Source: Flavobacterium poyangense
GTDB lineage: Bacteria; Bacteroidota; Bacteroidia; Flavobacteriales; Flavobacteriaceae
NCBI RefSeq assembly: GCF_011751075.1
Contig: NZ_JAALLN010000001.1
Coordinates: 124,001-188,000 of the forward strand
Reading direction: 5' to 3'
Length of the DNA stretch: 64,000 nucleotides
The first letter of the stretch is position 1. Each line of letters starts with the position of its first letter. Positions 36,488 to 45,152 of this stretch are shown piece after piece. The position numbers and the translations under genes are program-made. The notes beneath the pieces were generated by a model, which had not been told where the DNA came from, searched no databases, and saw only the letters and a list, made by a program, of their open reading frames with translations.

Positions 36488-37204
36488 ATGATCTTATTTG
36501 TAAAATTACTTTTGGCCCATTTATTAGGCGATTTTATAGGACAGCCAAATTCATGGGTAGTGCATAAAGAAGTTCAAAAACACAAAAGTATTTATTTATA
36601 TCTTCATATTACCCTTCATGGGATCCTGAGTACCGTTCTGGTCGGCGAAATTCGATTTATTCCTTATGCTATTTTTATTGCTGTTACACATGGCATAATC
36701 GATCTGATTAAATTACATTTTCAAAAAGACAGAACAAAACGCACCTGGTTTATAGCAGATCAAATCCTTCACGTTTTAGTTTTAATTGGAGTTGTTTTTC
36801 TCTATCAAAACAAATCCATAGACATCAACTGGTTTAACAATCAGTTTTGGATTTTAATCACGGGGATTTTATTTGTAACAAAACCAACTTCTATTTTCAT
36901 CAAAATAATCATTTCAATATGGAATCCTGAGAACAGCAATGCCCCTAGTGATAATTCGCTGGCCAAAGCAGGAAACTATATTGGTATACTGGAGCGTCTC
37001 TTTGTTTTCTGTTTTATTCTGACGGGTCACTTTGAAGCCATTGGTTTTTTACTGGCTGCGAAATCGGTTTTTAGATTTGGCGATTTAAAAGAAGCCAAAG
37101 ACCGGAAACTTACCGAATATGTTCTAATTGGTACCTTACTGAGTTTTGGAATCGCTATTCTTACCGGACTTATCGTCCAGGCCCTACTTTTACAATTGCT
37201 TTAA
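36488..37204 (+). CDS. DUF3307 domain-containing membrane protein
   Basis: A 238-residue polytopic protein. The N-terminal [18 protein letters not shown] and the histidines in [12 protein letters not shown] and [11 protein letters not shown] mark DUF3307; about six further hydrophobic segments follow. Biochemical role unknown; it is repeatedly found with SatD, as here (4 bp apart). The last 15 bp overlap the convergent pyrD gene. Confidence 0.85.
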   Translation: MILFVKLLLAHLLGDFIGQPNSWVVHKEVQKHKSIYLYLHITLHGILSTVLVGEIRFIPYAIFIAVTHGIIDLIKLHFQKDRTKRTWFIADQILHVLVLIGVVFLYQNKSIDINWFNNQFWILITGILFVTKPTSIFIKIIISIWNPENSNAPSDNSLAKAGNYIGILERLFVFCFILTGHFEAIGFLLAAKSVFRFGDLKEAKDRKLTEYVLIGTLLSFGIAILTGLIVQALLLQLL

Positions 37205-38224
37205 AATCTTTTTGTTTATGGCTTTTATCAAGGCCGGCCCTTCATAAATAAAACCGGTATACAATTGTACCAGACTTGCTCCTGCATTCAACTTTTCGAT
37301 AGCATCATCCGCAGAGTGAATTCCTCCTACTCCAATAATAGGGAATGCTTTATTGCTTTTTTCAGAAAGAAAACGAATAACCTCTGTAGAACGCTTCGTT
37401 AGTGGTTTTCCGGACAAACCTCCCATTTCTGTTTGATTTGCAGCTTGCAATCCGTCACGTGAGATAGTCGTATTTGTCGCAATAACACCTGCAATCTGAG
37501 TTGTTTTTACAATATCAATAATATCTAATAACTGCTCATCTGTTAAATCCGGAGCAATTTTCAAAAGAATAGGTTTTACTTTTTGACTGCTTGTCTTTTG
37601 TTTTTCTATATTTCTGTTTTGCAATGTCTGCAACAAAGCTGTTAATGGTTCTTTATCCTGTAAAGCTCTTAAATTTGGAGTATTCGGAGAACTTACATTC
37701 ACCACAAAATAATCGACATGATCAAATAAGGCATCAAAACAAATGATATAATCGTCTACCGCATTTTCGTTTGGAGTAACTTTATTTTTACCAATATTCC
37801 CCCCAATTAAAACATTCGAATTCTTTTTCAAACGTTCAACAGCCTCCAGAACTCCTCCGTTATTAAATCCCATTCGGTTGATAATCGCCTGATCTTCTTT
37901 TAAACGAAACAAACGTTTTTTAGGATTCCCTTCCTGACCAACCGGTGTAACGGTTCCTATTTCTATAAAACCAAATCCAAAATCAGAAAGTTCCTTATAT
38001 AACTTAGCATCTTTATCAAATCCTGCAGCAAGTCCCACCGGGTTCTTGAATTTAATTCCAAAAACTTCTCGTTCTAAACGACTGTCTTTTACTCCATAAA
38101 CTGACTTAATAATTGAAGAAACTCCTGGTATTTTTGAAATGAATTTAACAAAAGAGAAAGTAAAGTAATGTACCTCTTCCGGATCAAACCAAAAAAGTAT
38201 CGGGCGAATTATCAATTTATACAT
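37190..38224 (-). CDS. pyrD: Dihydroorotate dehydrogenase (quinone), class 2
   Basis: A 344-residue FMN enzyme oxidising dihydroorotate to orotate with quinone as acceptor at the inner membrane. The N-terminal helix (about 1-30) is the membrane/quinone part typical of class 2. [27 protein letters not shown] with the catalytic serine, and [11 protein letters not shown] plus [16 protein letters not shown] for FMN phosphate binding are all present. It is a single gene with its own promoter and overlaps DUF3307 tail to tail by 15 bp. Confidence 0.96.
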   Translation of the reverse strand: MYKLIIRPILFWFDPEEVHYFTFSFVKFISKIPGVSSIIKSVYGVKDSRLEREVFGIKFKNPVGLAAGFDKDAKLYKELSDFGFGFIEIGTVTPVGQEGNPKKRLFRLKEDQAIINRMGFNNGGVLEAVERLKKNSNVLIGGNIGKNKVTPNENAVDDYIICFDALFDHVDYFVVNVSSPNTPNLRALQDKEPLTALLQTLQNRNIEKQKTSSQKVKPILLKIAPDLTDEQLLDIIDIVKTTQIAGVIATNTTISRDGLQAANQTEMGGLSGKPLTKRSTEVIRFLSEKSNKAFPIIGVGGIHSADDAIEKLNAGASLVQLYTGFIYEGPALIKAINKKILKQL

Positions 38225-38251
38225 AGTGTGTTGTTGTTATTTTTTCGGTGG

Positions 38252-38259
38252 CAAATTTA
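38252..38259 (-). promoter_or_regulatory. Promoter -7 box of pyrD
   Basis: The minus strand reads TAAATTTG, matching TAnnTTTG, 27 bp upstream of the pyrD ATG. Confidence 0.5.
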
Positions 38260-38418
38260 ATTATAAAACTTGAAAACTACCCTGCATTTACAAAAAACAA
38301 ATTCCCTTCCTTTTATTGCAACCTCCAAAAGTAAAATTCAGGGCACCCCTAATTCCTTTTGCAAAAAAAAAGTAAAAGAAAGATCTGTAAAATAAATACC
38401 TCAATAACAATCAGATCA

Positions 38419-38732
38419 TTCATCAAAGTTTAGCCTCTGTTCAAACTGATATTCCCAGTGGTGCACAGACCGTCAATACGGGAACGGTTGATAATTACTA
38501 TTACGGAGGAGCCTATTATGAAAAAGACGACAGCAATTACAAAGTGGTAGTACCTACTGCAGGAACAATCGTTGAAAGCCTGCCGGAAGGTGGCGAAGAA
38601 GTAACTATTGGCGATGTAAAATACATCAAATTTGGCGAAACATACTATCAGCCGGTTCAGGTTGATGGCAAAGACAAATACGAAGTAGCTCTTGTTGAAG
38701 AAGACAATAGTATTGTTCAGATAAAAAATTAA
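38419..38732 (+). pseudogene. DUF6515-like remnant (C-terminal part)
   Basis: The frame reads LASVQTDIPSGAQ, NYYYGGAYYEKDDSNYKVVV, TAGTIVESLPEGGEEV, KYIKFGETYYQPVQVDGKDKYEV and ends after about 104 codons. This is the repeated G-x-YY / LP-x-G pattern of the C-terminal half of DUF6515 exported proteins. No signal peptide or ATG precedes it in frame; the only start candidate is GTG 38544, which would give 62 residues. I read it as the surviving 3' part of a truncated gene, although a short expressed form cannot be excluded. Confidence 0.6.
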
Positions 38733-38781
38733 AATGGTTCATACAAAAACTATTTACTCTATAGAAATAATAGAATTTTTA

Positions 38782-38789
38782 TATATTTG
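38782..38789 (+). promoter_or_regulatory. Promoter -7 box before the formylglycine-generating-enzyme-like gene
   Basis: TATATTTG lies 2 bp before an ATG at 38792 and 15 bp before a terminator-like hairpin. Initiation a few bases downstream would remove that ATG from the transcript. Confidence 0.55.
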
Positions 38790-38803
38790 AAATGAAATTG
38801 AAT

Positions 38804-38843
38804 ACCTTATTAAACAAATTACATTTAATAAGGTTATTTTTTT
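38804..38843 (+). terminator. Terminator-like hairpin in the leader of the FGE-like gene
   Basis: ACCTTATTAAA (38804-38814) and TTTAATAAGGT (38824-38834) pair perfectly with a 9-nt loop, followed after one base by eight T residues. It is either the terminator of the decayed DUF6515 gene or an attenuator in the new transcript. Confidence 0.75.
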
Positions 38844-38902
38844 TAGCAGCGCAATCATTATTATCGTGTACAACAATACCTTTCAATTCAAAATCAACCA
38901 AA

Positions 38903-40039
38903 ATGAAAACTAAAACTTATTGGATTTTTGCAATACTTACTTTTTCGATTATCAGCATTGCTTTCGGTTACACTAAATTTATCAGTCCGAAAGAAAAACT
39001 GGTTGCCATAGATTGCACCGAAACTCCACATAGTAGTGAAGAATCTGACTTTAAACCCACTATTGTAAATAAAACTCCCGCCCCTACCAAAGCTCCAAAA
39101 GGAATGGTTTGGATTCCCGGCGGAGAATTTTCAATGGGAAGCAACATTGAAGACGAAAGTTTGTGCAATATAAAAGGTGTTACAAAAGATGCGGCACCTA
39201 TTCACCGCGTTTATGTAGATGGGTATTTTATGGATGAAACCGAAGTTACCAACGAAGAATATGCCAAATTTGTAAAAGCCACGGGATACATAACCGTTGC
39301 TGAACAAAAACCAACTCAGGAAGAATTTCCGGACGCTCCAATAGAAAGTTTAATTGCGGGTTCTGTAATTTTCACTCCGACATCGGCAGCCGTAAACCTG
39401 AACGATTTTCTTCAATGGTGGGCTTACATTGGAGGAACCGACTGGAAACATCCGGAAGGACCAAAAAGCACCATAAAAGGAAGAGAAAAATACCCCGTGG
39501 TTCAAATCGCCTACGAAGACGCAACGGCTTACGCAAAATGGGCAGGAAAGAGACTTCCAACTGAAGCAGAATGGGAATTTGCAGCCCGAGGCGGAAAAAC
39601 AGGAAACTTATACTCCTGGGGAAATACTCTAAAACCAAATGGCAAATTTCAAGCCAACATTTATCAGGGACACTTCCCTATTAAAGACGGCGACACTGGA
39701 GAAGACGGATTTAAAGGAATCGCACCAACAGCACAATTCAAACCAAACGCATATGGACTCTACGATATGGCCGGAAATGTATGGGAATGGGTAAACGACT
39801 GGTACAGCCCTAGTTATTACAACGAATTAAACAGCAACCAAAAAGTAACCAGAAATCCACAAGGACCAGAAGCTTACAACGACCCCAGCGATCCAACAGA
39901 GAAAAAAAGAGTGCATCGTGGAGGATCCTTTTTATGCACCGATCAGTATTGCACCCGCTATATGGTTGGCACCAGAGGAAAAGGAGAAATCAGATCAGCA
40001 GCCAATCATCTTGGCTTTAGATGCGTAAAAAGCATTTAA
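38903..40039 (+). CDS. Formylglycine-generating enzyme family protein (SUMF1-like) with both active-site cysteines
   Basis: 378 residues from ATG 38903. The upstream ATG 38792 would add 37 residues encoded by a terminator hairpin and start before the expected transcript, so it was not chosen. An N-terminal helix (about 5-22) anchors or exports the protein. The FGE-sulfatase domain starts GMVWIPGGEFSMGS and continues through DETEVTNEEYAKF, LPTEAEWEFAARGG and NVWEWVNDWY. Near the C-terminus GGSFLCTDQYCTRY matches the active-site pair of true FGE (Cys-x4-Cys), which activates sulfatases by making formylglycine. No sulfatase is in this window. Confidence 0.88.
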   Translation: MKTKTYWIFAILTFSIISIAFGYTKFISPKEKLVAIDCTETPHSSEESDFKPTIVNKTPAPTKAPKGMVWIPGGEFSMGSNIEDESLCNIKGVTKDAAPIHRVYVDGYFMDETEVTNEEYAKFVKATGYITVAEQKPTQEEFPDAPIESLIAGSVIFTPTSAAVNLNDFLQWWAYIGGTDWKHPEGPKSTIKGREKYPVVQIAYEDATAYAKWAGKRLPTEAEWEFAARGGKTGNLYSWGNTLKPNGKFQANIYQGHFPIKDGDTGEDGFKGIAPTAQFKPNAYGLYDMAGNVWEWVNDWYSPSYYNELNSNQKVTRNPQGPEAYNDPSDPTEKKRVHRGGSFLCTDQYCTRYMVGTRGKGEIRSAANHLGFRCVKSI

Positions 40040-40050
40040 AAATACAACAC

Positions 40051-40087
40051 ATCAAAAAGGATTCTTCAATACAGTATCCTTTTTGAT
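40051..40087 (+). terminator. Intrinsic terminator after the FGE-like gene
   Basis: ATCAAAAAGGAT and ATCCTTTTTGAT form a 12-bp stem with a 13-nt loop, 11 bp after the stop. The T-rich part is within the stem. Confidence 0.75.
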
Positions 40088-40136
40088 TAAAATATAGATA
40101 TGTATGAGCTCTAATTTTACAGCTAAGAAAAATGTC

Positions 40137-40144
40137 TATATTTG
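40137..40144 (+). promoter_or_regulatory. Promoter -7 box of pepT
   Basis: TATATTTG, an exact TAnnTTTG match, 16 bp before the pepT ATG. Confidence 0.55.
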
Positions 40145-40160
40145 CTAAAAAAAAATAAAA

Positions 40161-41438
40161 ATGCAACATATTATTGATCGTTTTATCAGTTATGTAACAA
40201 TTGATACAGAATCTGATCCAAATTCAAAAACAACTCCAAGTACAGCAAAACAATGGGATCTTGCCAATAAACTGGTCGAAGAGCTAAAAACAATTGGCCT
40301 GGAAGACGTTACTATAGACGAAAAAGCATACATCATGGCTACGTTGCCAAGTAATGTTGCCCATGAAGTCCCTACAATTGGATTCATTTCACATTTCGAT
40401 ACTTCTCCGGATTTTAGCGGAGCAAACGTAAAACCTCAAATCGTTGAGAATTACGACGGAAAAGACATTGTGCTAAATGCTGAAAAAAACATCATTTTAT
40501 CGCCTGATTATTTCAAAGATTTACTGCAATACAAAGGTCAGACTATTATCACCACTGACGGAACAACACTTTTAGGTGCCGATGATAAAGCCGGAATTAC
40601 AGAGATTGTTTCCGCAATGGAATACCTGGTACAACATCCGGAAATTAAACATGGTAAAATCAGAATTGGATTTACACCTGACGAAGAAATTGGTCGTGGA
40701 GCACATCATTTTGACGTAGAAAAGTTCGGAGCACAATGGGCTTACACCATGGACGGAAGCCAGGTTGGCGAACTGGAATACGAAAACTTTAACGCTGCGG
40801 GAGCCAAAATTATTTTTAAAGGAAAAAGTGTTCACCCGGGTTACGCCAAAGGAAAAATGATCAATTCGATGTTAATTGCGAATGATTTTATCAATGAACT
40901 TCCAAAAGACGAAACACCACAACAAACCAAAGGATATGAAGGCTTTTTTCACGTTCATCATATCTCGGGACACATTGAAGAAACCGTTTTAGAACTTATT
41001 ATTCGCGACCACAACAGAAAGAAATTCGAAAAACGAAAAGAATTAATCGCAAAAATTGCAAAGAAAATCAATAAAAAATTCACCAAAAAGTTCGGTGAAG
41101 ACATTGTAACTATTGAGGTAAAAGACCAATATTACAACATGAAAGAAAAAGTACTTCCTGTAAAATATGTCGTTGATATAGCCGAAAAAGCAATGCGGGA
41201 ACTGGATATAAAACCAATCATAAAACCTATTCGTGGCGGAACAGACGGTTCGCAGCTATCCTTTATGGGATTACCATGCCCTAATATTTTTGCAGGTGGT
41301 CACAACTTTCATGGCAAATATGAATATGTTCCTGCAGAAAGCATTCAAAAAGCAACTAATGTCATTATAAAAATTGCTGAATTAACAGCAGTACCGGGAA
41401 TTTTTGATACTCCGGAAAAACCTAAAAAAAGAAAATAA
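40161..41438 (+). CDS. pepT: Peptidase T (tripeptide aminopeptidase)
   Basis: A 425-residue M20-family dizinc aminopeptidase that removes the N-terminal residue from tripeptides in the cytoplasm. Metal-site motifs are SHFDTSPD at about 76-83, LGADDKAGI at about 138-146, and [15 protein letters not shown] at about 172-186; [19 protein letters not shown] and [10 protein letters not shown] complete the active site. The length is typical. The next gene begins at the codon immediately after its stop, in the same frame. Confidence 0.96.
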   Translation: MQHIIDRFISYVTIDTESDPNSKTTPSTAKQWDLANKLVEELKTIGLEDVTIDEKAYIMATLPSNVAHEVPTIGFISHFDTSPDFSGANVKPQIVENYDGKDIVLNAEKNIILSPDYFKDLLQYKGQTIITTDGTTLLGADDKAGITEIVSAMEYLVQHPEIKHGKIRIGFTPDEEIGRGAHHFDVEKFGAQWAYTMDGSQVGELEYENFNAAGAKIIFKGKSVHPGYAKGKMINSMLIANDFINELPKDETPQQTKGYEGFFHVHHISGHIEETVLELIIRDHNRKKFEKRKELIAKIAKKINKKFTKKFGEDIVTIEVKDQYYNMKEKVLPVKYVVDIAEKAMRELDIKPIIKPIRGGTDGSQLSFMGLPCPNIFAGGHNFHGKYEYVPAESIQKATNVIIKIAELTAVPGIFDTPEKPKKRK

Positions 41439-42026
41439 TTGGAACCAAAATCCGACAAAAAACACGTTTGGGACAAAGTCAATAATTGGGAGGAAGAACT
41501 TCTTCTTCTTCAATCAATTATTGACAAAACCGAACTGACCGAAACCGTAAAATGGGGCGTCCCGGTTTATGTTTACAATAAAAAAAATGTCATAGGAATT
41601 GCCGGCTTTAAAGAGTATTTTACCATTTGGTTTTACAATGGTGTTTTTCTCAAAGATGAGAAAAAGAAACTCATCAATGCACAGGAAGACAAAACAAAAT
41701 CATTGCGTCAATGGCGTTTTACCTCTAAAGAAGAAGTAAACGAAAAAGAGATTCTGGACTATATACTGGAAGCCATTGAAAATGAAAAACAAGGAAAAGT
41801 AATCAAACCAACAAAAAAAGAACCAATCGTTTCTGAATTGCTGGAAAAAGAAATGAGTCAGAATCAAGCTCTGGCCGAAGCTTTTCAGACCTTTTCTCCC
41901 TACAAACAACATGAGTTTTTAGAATATATTGAAACCGCAAAACAGGAAAAAACCAAGCTTTCAAGAATAGAGAAAATAATCCCTATGATTTTACAGCATA
42001 TTGGATTGAATGATAAATACAGGTAA
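41439..42026 (+). CDS. YdeI/OmpD-associated, DUF1801-type protein
   Basis: A 195-residue soluble protein. KWGVPVYVYNKKNVIGIAGFKEYFTIWFY (about 39-67, given as the DUF1801 pattern KWG.P.Y...n.v.gi..fK.y..l.F) and the C-terminal AFQTFSPYKQHEFLEYIETAKQEKTKLSRIEK region, typical of YdeI-type proteins, define it. The start must be the TTG at 41439, which follows the pepT TAA without a gap and in the same frame; no ATG occurs before the domain. Function unknown. Confidence 0.8.
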   Translation: MEPKSDKKHVWDKVNNWEEELLLLQSIIDKTELTETVKWGVPVYVYNKKNVIGIAGFKEYFTIWFYNGVFLKDEKKKLINAQEDKTKSLRQWRFTSKEEVNEKEILDYILEAIENEKQGKVIKPTKKEPIVSELLEKEMSQNQALAEAFQTFSPYKQHEFLEYIETAKQEKTKLSRIEKIIPMILQHIGLNDKYR

Positions 42027-42073
42027 TTTAAATTCCAAGTTTTTTAAATTCAAAATTCCAATTGGCTGCGATT

Positions 42074-42207
42074 TTTGTCATTCCGAAGAATGAGGAATCG
42101 CACTAGAAACTCCATACAGAATGTTACCAATCTTTGCCGAATTGCGTGTGTGATTTACTTCGTCTATTCGCTATCGCTCGGGTCTCCTGCGTCGAAATGA
42201 CAATTAA
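42074..42207. repeat. TGTCATTCCGAA..TCGAAATGACA palindromic element
   Basis: TTTGTCATTCCGAAGAATGAGGAATC at the left is inverted against GCGTCGAAATGACAATT at the right, about 130 bp apart. It is a copy of a widespread Bacteroidota intergenic sequence type. It fills most of the gap between the DUF1801 gene and yajC. Confidence 0.65.
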
Positions 42208-42250
42208 ACAACAATTCCGTCATCTACGGAAATAAAAGAACTAAAACAAA

Positions 42251-42290
42251 AAATCCCAAATTCCACTACAAAAATTGGAATTTGGGATTT
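42251..42290. terminator. Intrinsic terminator between convergent genes
   Basis: AAATCCCAAATTCCA and TGGAATTTGGGATTT form a 15-bp perfect stem with a 10-nt loop and flanking A/T runs on both sides, serving the minus-strand yajC transcript and possibly the plus-strand one. Confidence 0.85.
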
Positions 42291-42316
42291 TAAAAATTTT
42301 GGAATTTCAAAAAAGC

Positions 42317-42592
42317 TTATGCCTTTTTATTCAAAGCAGCACTCATTTCCATAGAAATTGCTGAACGCTCTAATTTTAATTTTCCTGACATTGTTTCGAT
42401 AACTACAGTAGTTTCTGCTAGTTCAACTACTTTACCATGGAAACCACTTTTTGTAATTATTTTGTCACCTACTTTTAGGTTGCTTTCAAATTCTTTTTCG
42501 TTTTTTGCTCTTTTTTGCTGCGGTCTGATCATAAAAAAATAGATTACCACAAACATTAATAGAAATGGCGCAAATTGAGTTAATTGTCCCAT
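42317..42592 (-). CDS. yajC: Preprotein translocase accessory subunit YajC
   Basis: A 91-residue membrane protein with a single helix (about 5-24, FAPFLLMFVVIYFFMIRPQQKR) and the YajC domain: VGDKIITKSGFHGKVVELAETTVVIE in the expected order. YajC joins SecDF at the Sec translocon. It lies 75 bp downstream of nusB on the same strand, a usual neighbourhood in this phylum. Confidence 0.93.
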   Translation of the reverse strand: MGQLTQFAPFLLMFVVIYFFMIRPQQKRAKNEKEFESNLKVGDKIITKSGFHGKVVELAETTVVIETMSGKLKLERSAISMEMSAALNKKA

Positions 42593-42667
42593 GATTTAAA
42601 TTCTTTTTGTTTATTATTAATATTCTTTTTGGAATTTGGCATTTTAAAAATTGCTGTTATTGCAATT

Positions 42668-43612
42668 TTACATCAAACCTCTACCAACTTTAATCATCTT
42701 TTTGTTAGCTTCCAGCTCTTTAACTAAATTATCCAAAATTCCGTTGATAAAAATACTACTTTTTGGTGTAGAATACTCTTTAGCAATTTCTAAATATTCG
42801 TTAAGAGTTACTTTTACCGGAATTGAAGGGAATTTCAAAAATTCACAAATTGCCATTTTCAGGATAATGGTATCAATTTCAGCAATCCTTTCACTGTCCC
42901 AATTAGGTGTTTTATCATCATATTCTTTTGCAAAAACCGATTCATTCAAAACAGTTCTTCTGAATAAATCTTTTGCAAAATCTTTATCCTCGACATCTTT
43001 ATACAATCTAGGCACTCTAAAATCGTCCGGATCTTGCGTTTTAATAGCTTTCAATTGCTTGATAATATGTGTATTTACAACCGGAATATCATCAACCCAT
43101 GTTAACTTATCGTCTTCCAGATACTCATACAATTTATCATTCGGAACAATAACATCAGCAAACAAATCAATTACAAATTGTCTGTCTTCTTCAAAAGTAT
43201 TTGTTGAATTGCTCATGTATTTAGCATACAATTCGCTTGATTTAATATCGTTTAAAAGCAATATGATATAATCATCATTTAATGACCAGTTATTGATTTT
43301 ACGATTTTCTAAAGCAATACTAAGTGAATTGCTTTCGGCAAGAAGTTGAAAAATTTTGTTATTGATAAATTTTTCATTCGGATTACGTTCTGCAGCAGTT
43401 GCAAGATGTTTTTTACTTGAAAGATGTAAAAAAACAGACTCTTTTTTACAAATTTCTATCAATGAAGATAGCATTATAAGATATAAGTCCTGAATATTAT
43501 CTATGCTGTAAAAAAGAAACTTCTCTTCTTTTTCCATATTATCAGAACCGCTTTGATGCATTGCATAAATGGACTGCATTACTTTAACGCGTATGTGTCT
43601 TCTATTTACCAC
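42668..43612 (-). CDS. nusB: Transcription antitermination factor NusB
   Basis: 314 residues from GTG 43612, chosen because it gives the conserved start MVNRRHIRVKVMQSIYAMHQ and a TAnnTTTG box lies 28 bp upstream; the longer frame to 43705 crosses that promoter. The C-terminal half is the NusB fold, with WDSERIAEIDTIILKMAICEFL and LNEYLEIAKEYSTPKSSIFINGILD in pattern. About 160 extra N-terminal residues relative to Proteobacteria are normal in Bacteroidota. It acts in rRNA antitermination with NusE. Confidence 0.9.
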   Translation of the reverse strand: MVNRRHIRVKVMQSIYAMHQSGSDNMEKEEKFLFYSIDNIQDLYLIMLSSLIEICKKESVFLHLSSKKHLATAAERNPNEKFINNKIFQLLAESNSLSIALENRKINNWSLNDDYIILLLNDIKSSELYAKYMSNSTNTFEEDRQFVIDLFADVIVPNDKLYEYLEDDKLTWVDDIPVVNTHIIKQLKAIKTQDPDDFRVPRLYKDVEDKDFAKDLFRRTVLNESVFAKEYDDKTPNWDSERIAEIDTIILKMAICEFLKFPSIPVKVTLNEYLEIAKEYSTPKSSIFINGILDNLVKELEANKKMIKVGRGLM

Positions 43613-43640
43613 CTTGTAAGAACATTTTAAAATTAGGGTG

Positions 43641-43648
43641 CAAAAATA
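43641..43648 (-). promoter_or_regulatory. Promoter -7 box of nusB
   Basis: The minus strand reads TATTTTTG followed by CACCC, like the rplS promoter; it fixes the GTG start of nusB. Confidence 0.55.
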
Positions 43649-43728
43649 AGAATTAAACAGGTTATAATAAAATTTAATCCAATAAAAAACACAATTCGTA
43701 AACAATTAAGTTTTAATCGTAAAAAAAA

Positions 43729-43796
43729 GTCTCAGTTTCAATCTCACTCGCAGCATTCAGATGACTTCAAAAATTGCAATTGAAACCGTGACTGAG
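43729..43796. repeat. GTCTCAGTTTCAAT imperfect inverted repeat
   Basis: GTCTCAGTTTCAAT at the left pairs with ATTGAAACCGTGACTGAGAC at the right with a bulge; further CTGAGAC copies follow to 43823. Lies just after the stop of leucine dehydrogenase on the minus strand and may terminate it. Confidence 0.5.
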
Positions 43797-43841
43797 ACAG
43801 CGACAGGGACTATAACTGAGACTAAATTATAAACTTAAAAA

Positions 43842-44948
43842 CTACTTTTTAGCGTTCTCGATTTTTCTTTGATCGATACGATTCTGAGCAATTGTAAGTG
43901 CAGCTTTATGCGTAGTGATTCCGTTTTTCACAGCATAATCGATAATTTCTAAAGTAGTATTGTAGATATTTTCGGTTTTGCTCATGATTTCAGCTTTACC
44001 ATAATGCTCTAATTCCGCATAAACGTTGATAATTCCACCAGCGTTGATTAAGAAATCCGGTGCATATAAAATACCTCTTTCCTGCAATCTTGCTCCGTGC
44101 ACATTCTCATCCGCTAATTGATTATTTGCTGCTCCGGCAATAACTTTTGCTTTAATTTTGTTTACAGTATCATCATTGATTGTTGCTCCCATTGCACACG
44201 GTGCATAGATATCAACATCTGCAGTATATAAATCTTCTCCGGTATAAATTGTAGCATTGTATTTTGAAGCTACCTGATACAATTTTTCTTCGTTGATATC
44301 TGTAATGGTCACCTGCGCTCCTTCTTTAGTCAAATACTCAACCAAAGTTTCTCCCACGTGTCCGATTCCCTGAACCAAAACTTTTTTACCATCTAAAACA
44401 TCAGAACCAAACTGGCTTTTTGCAGCCGCTTTCATTCCTAAATAAACACCATAAGCTGTTACAGGAGAAGGATTTCCTGAACCACCTCTTTCTTCAGAGA
44501 TTCCGGTAACATAAGGCGTTACGTCTCTTACAGTATCCATATCTTTAGTCTCCATTCCAACATCTTCAGCTGTAATATATCTACCACCTAAAGAGTGAAC
44601 AAATTCACCAAACTTACGCATTAACTCAGGAGTTTTTTGCGTTTTGGCATCACCTATAATTACTGCTTTTCCCCCACCAATATTCAGTCCGGTAATTGCA
44701 GATTTATAAGTCATACCTCTTGAAAGACGCAAAACATCGTTTAAAGCTTCCCATTCAGTATTATAATTCCACATTCTAGTACCTCCTAAAGCTGGTCCCA
44801 TAACTGAATTATGAATACCAATAATTGCTTTTAAACCTGTATCTTTGTCATTGCAAAATACAATTTGTTCGTGATCGTTAAAAGATAACTGACCAAAAAC
44901 AGGATCCATTTTTTGAAGTTCCTTTCCGGTTGTGAAAGTTGCATCCAT
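43842..44948 (-). CDS. Leucine (Glu/Leu/Phe/Val) dehydrogenase
   Basis: A 368-residue NAD-dependent amino-acid dehydrogenase. GPALGGTRMWNY, SRGMTYKSAITGL with the substrate-binding lysine, and GGGKAVI with the catalytic lysine lie in the N-terminal domain; GKKVLVQGIGHVGETL at about 188-203 is the Rossmann nucleotide loop. Branched-chain or leucine specificity fits the length and GGTRM motif. It oxidatively deaminates amino acids to 2-oxo acids for catabolism or branched fatty-acid synthesis. Monocistronic on the minus strand. Confidence 0.92.
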   Translation of the reverse strand: MDATFTTGKELQKMDPVFGQLSFNDHEQIVFCNDKDTGLKAIIGIHNSVMGPALGGTRMWNYNTEWEALNDVLRLSRGMTYKSAITGLNIGGGKAVIIGDAKTQKTPELMRKFGEFVHSLGGRYITAEDVGMETKDMDTVRDVTPYVTGISEERGGSGNPSPVTAYGVYLGMKAAAKSQFGSDVLDGKKVLVQGIGHVGETLVEYLTKEGAQVTITDINEEKLYQVASKYNATIYTGEDLYTADVDIYAPCAMGATINDDTVNKIKAKVIAGAANNQLADENVHGARLQERGILYAPDFLINAGGIINVYAELEHYGKAEIMSKTENIYNTTLEIIDYAVKNGITTHKAALTIAQNRIDQRKIENAKK

Positions 44949-45152
44949 AGCGCTACTATTTATTTGTTAAAATTATGAATTTGTCAAAAAGACATCTCAA
45001 ACATAAACAAAAAATACACATGTGCTAATTTTTTGTCTTTAGAATAACAAATTAACAATCAATTTATTGTGAGTAAATTGCGTTTTCTATTGCTTTTAAT
45101 TCAAAGCAATTCACAAAACCAATATCATTTTAACATTGAATATCTTAAAAAA

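Noticed and set aside
42651..43271. Plus-strand 206-codon frame
   Set aside because: Antisense to nusB, whose family motifs and promoter are clear; the frame arises from codon bias.
43613..43705. N-terminal extension of NusB
   Set aside because: It would cross the TATTTTTG promoter box and does not match the conserved NusB start.
45069..45152. N-terminal extension of the ABC exporter from GTG
   Set aside because: The 28 extra residues are polar and unlike the family start; ATG 45153 gives the normal beginning.
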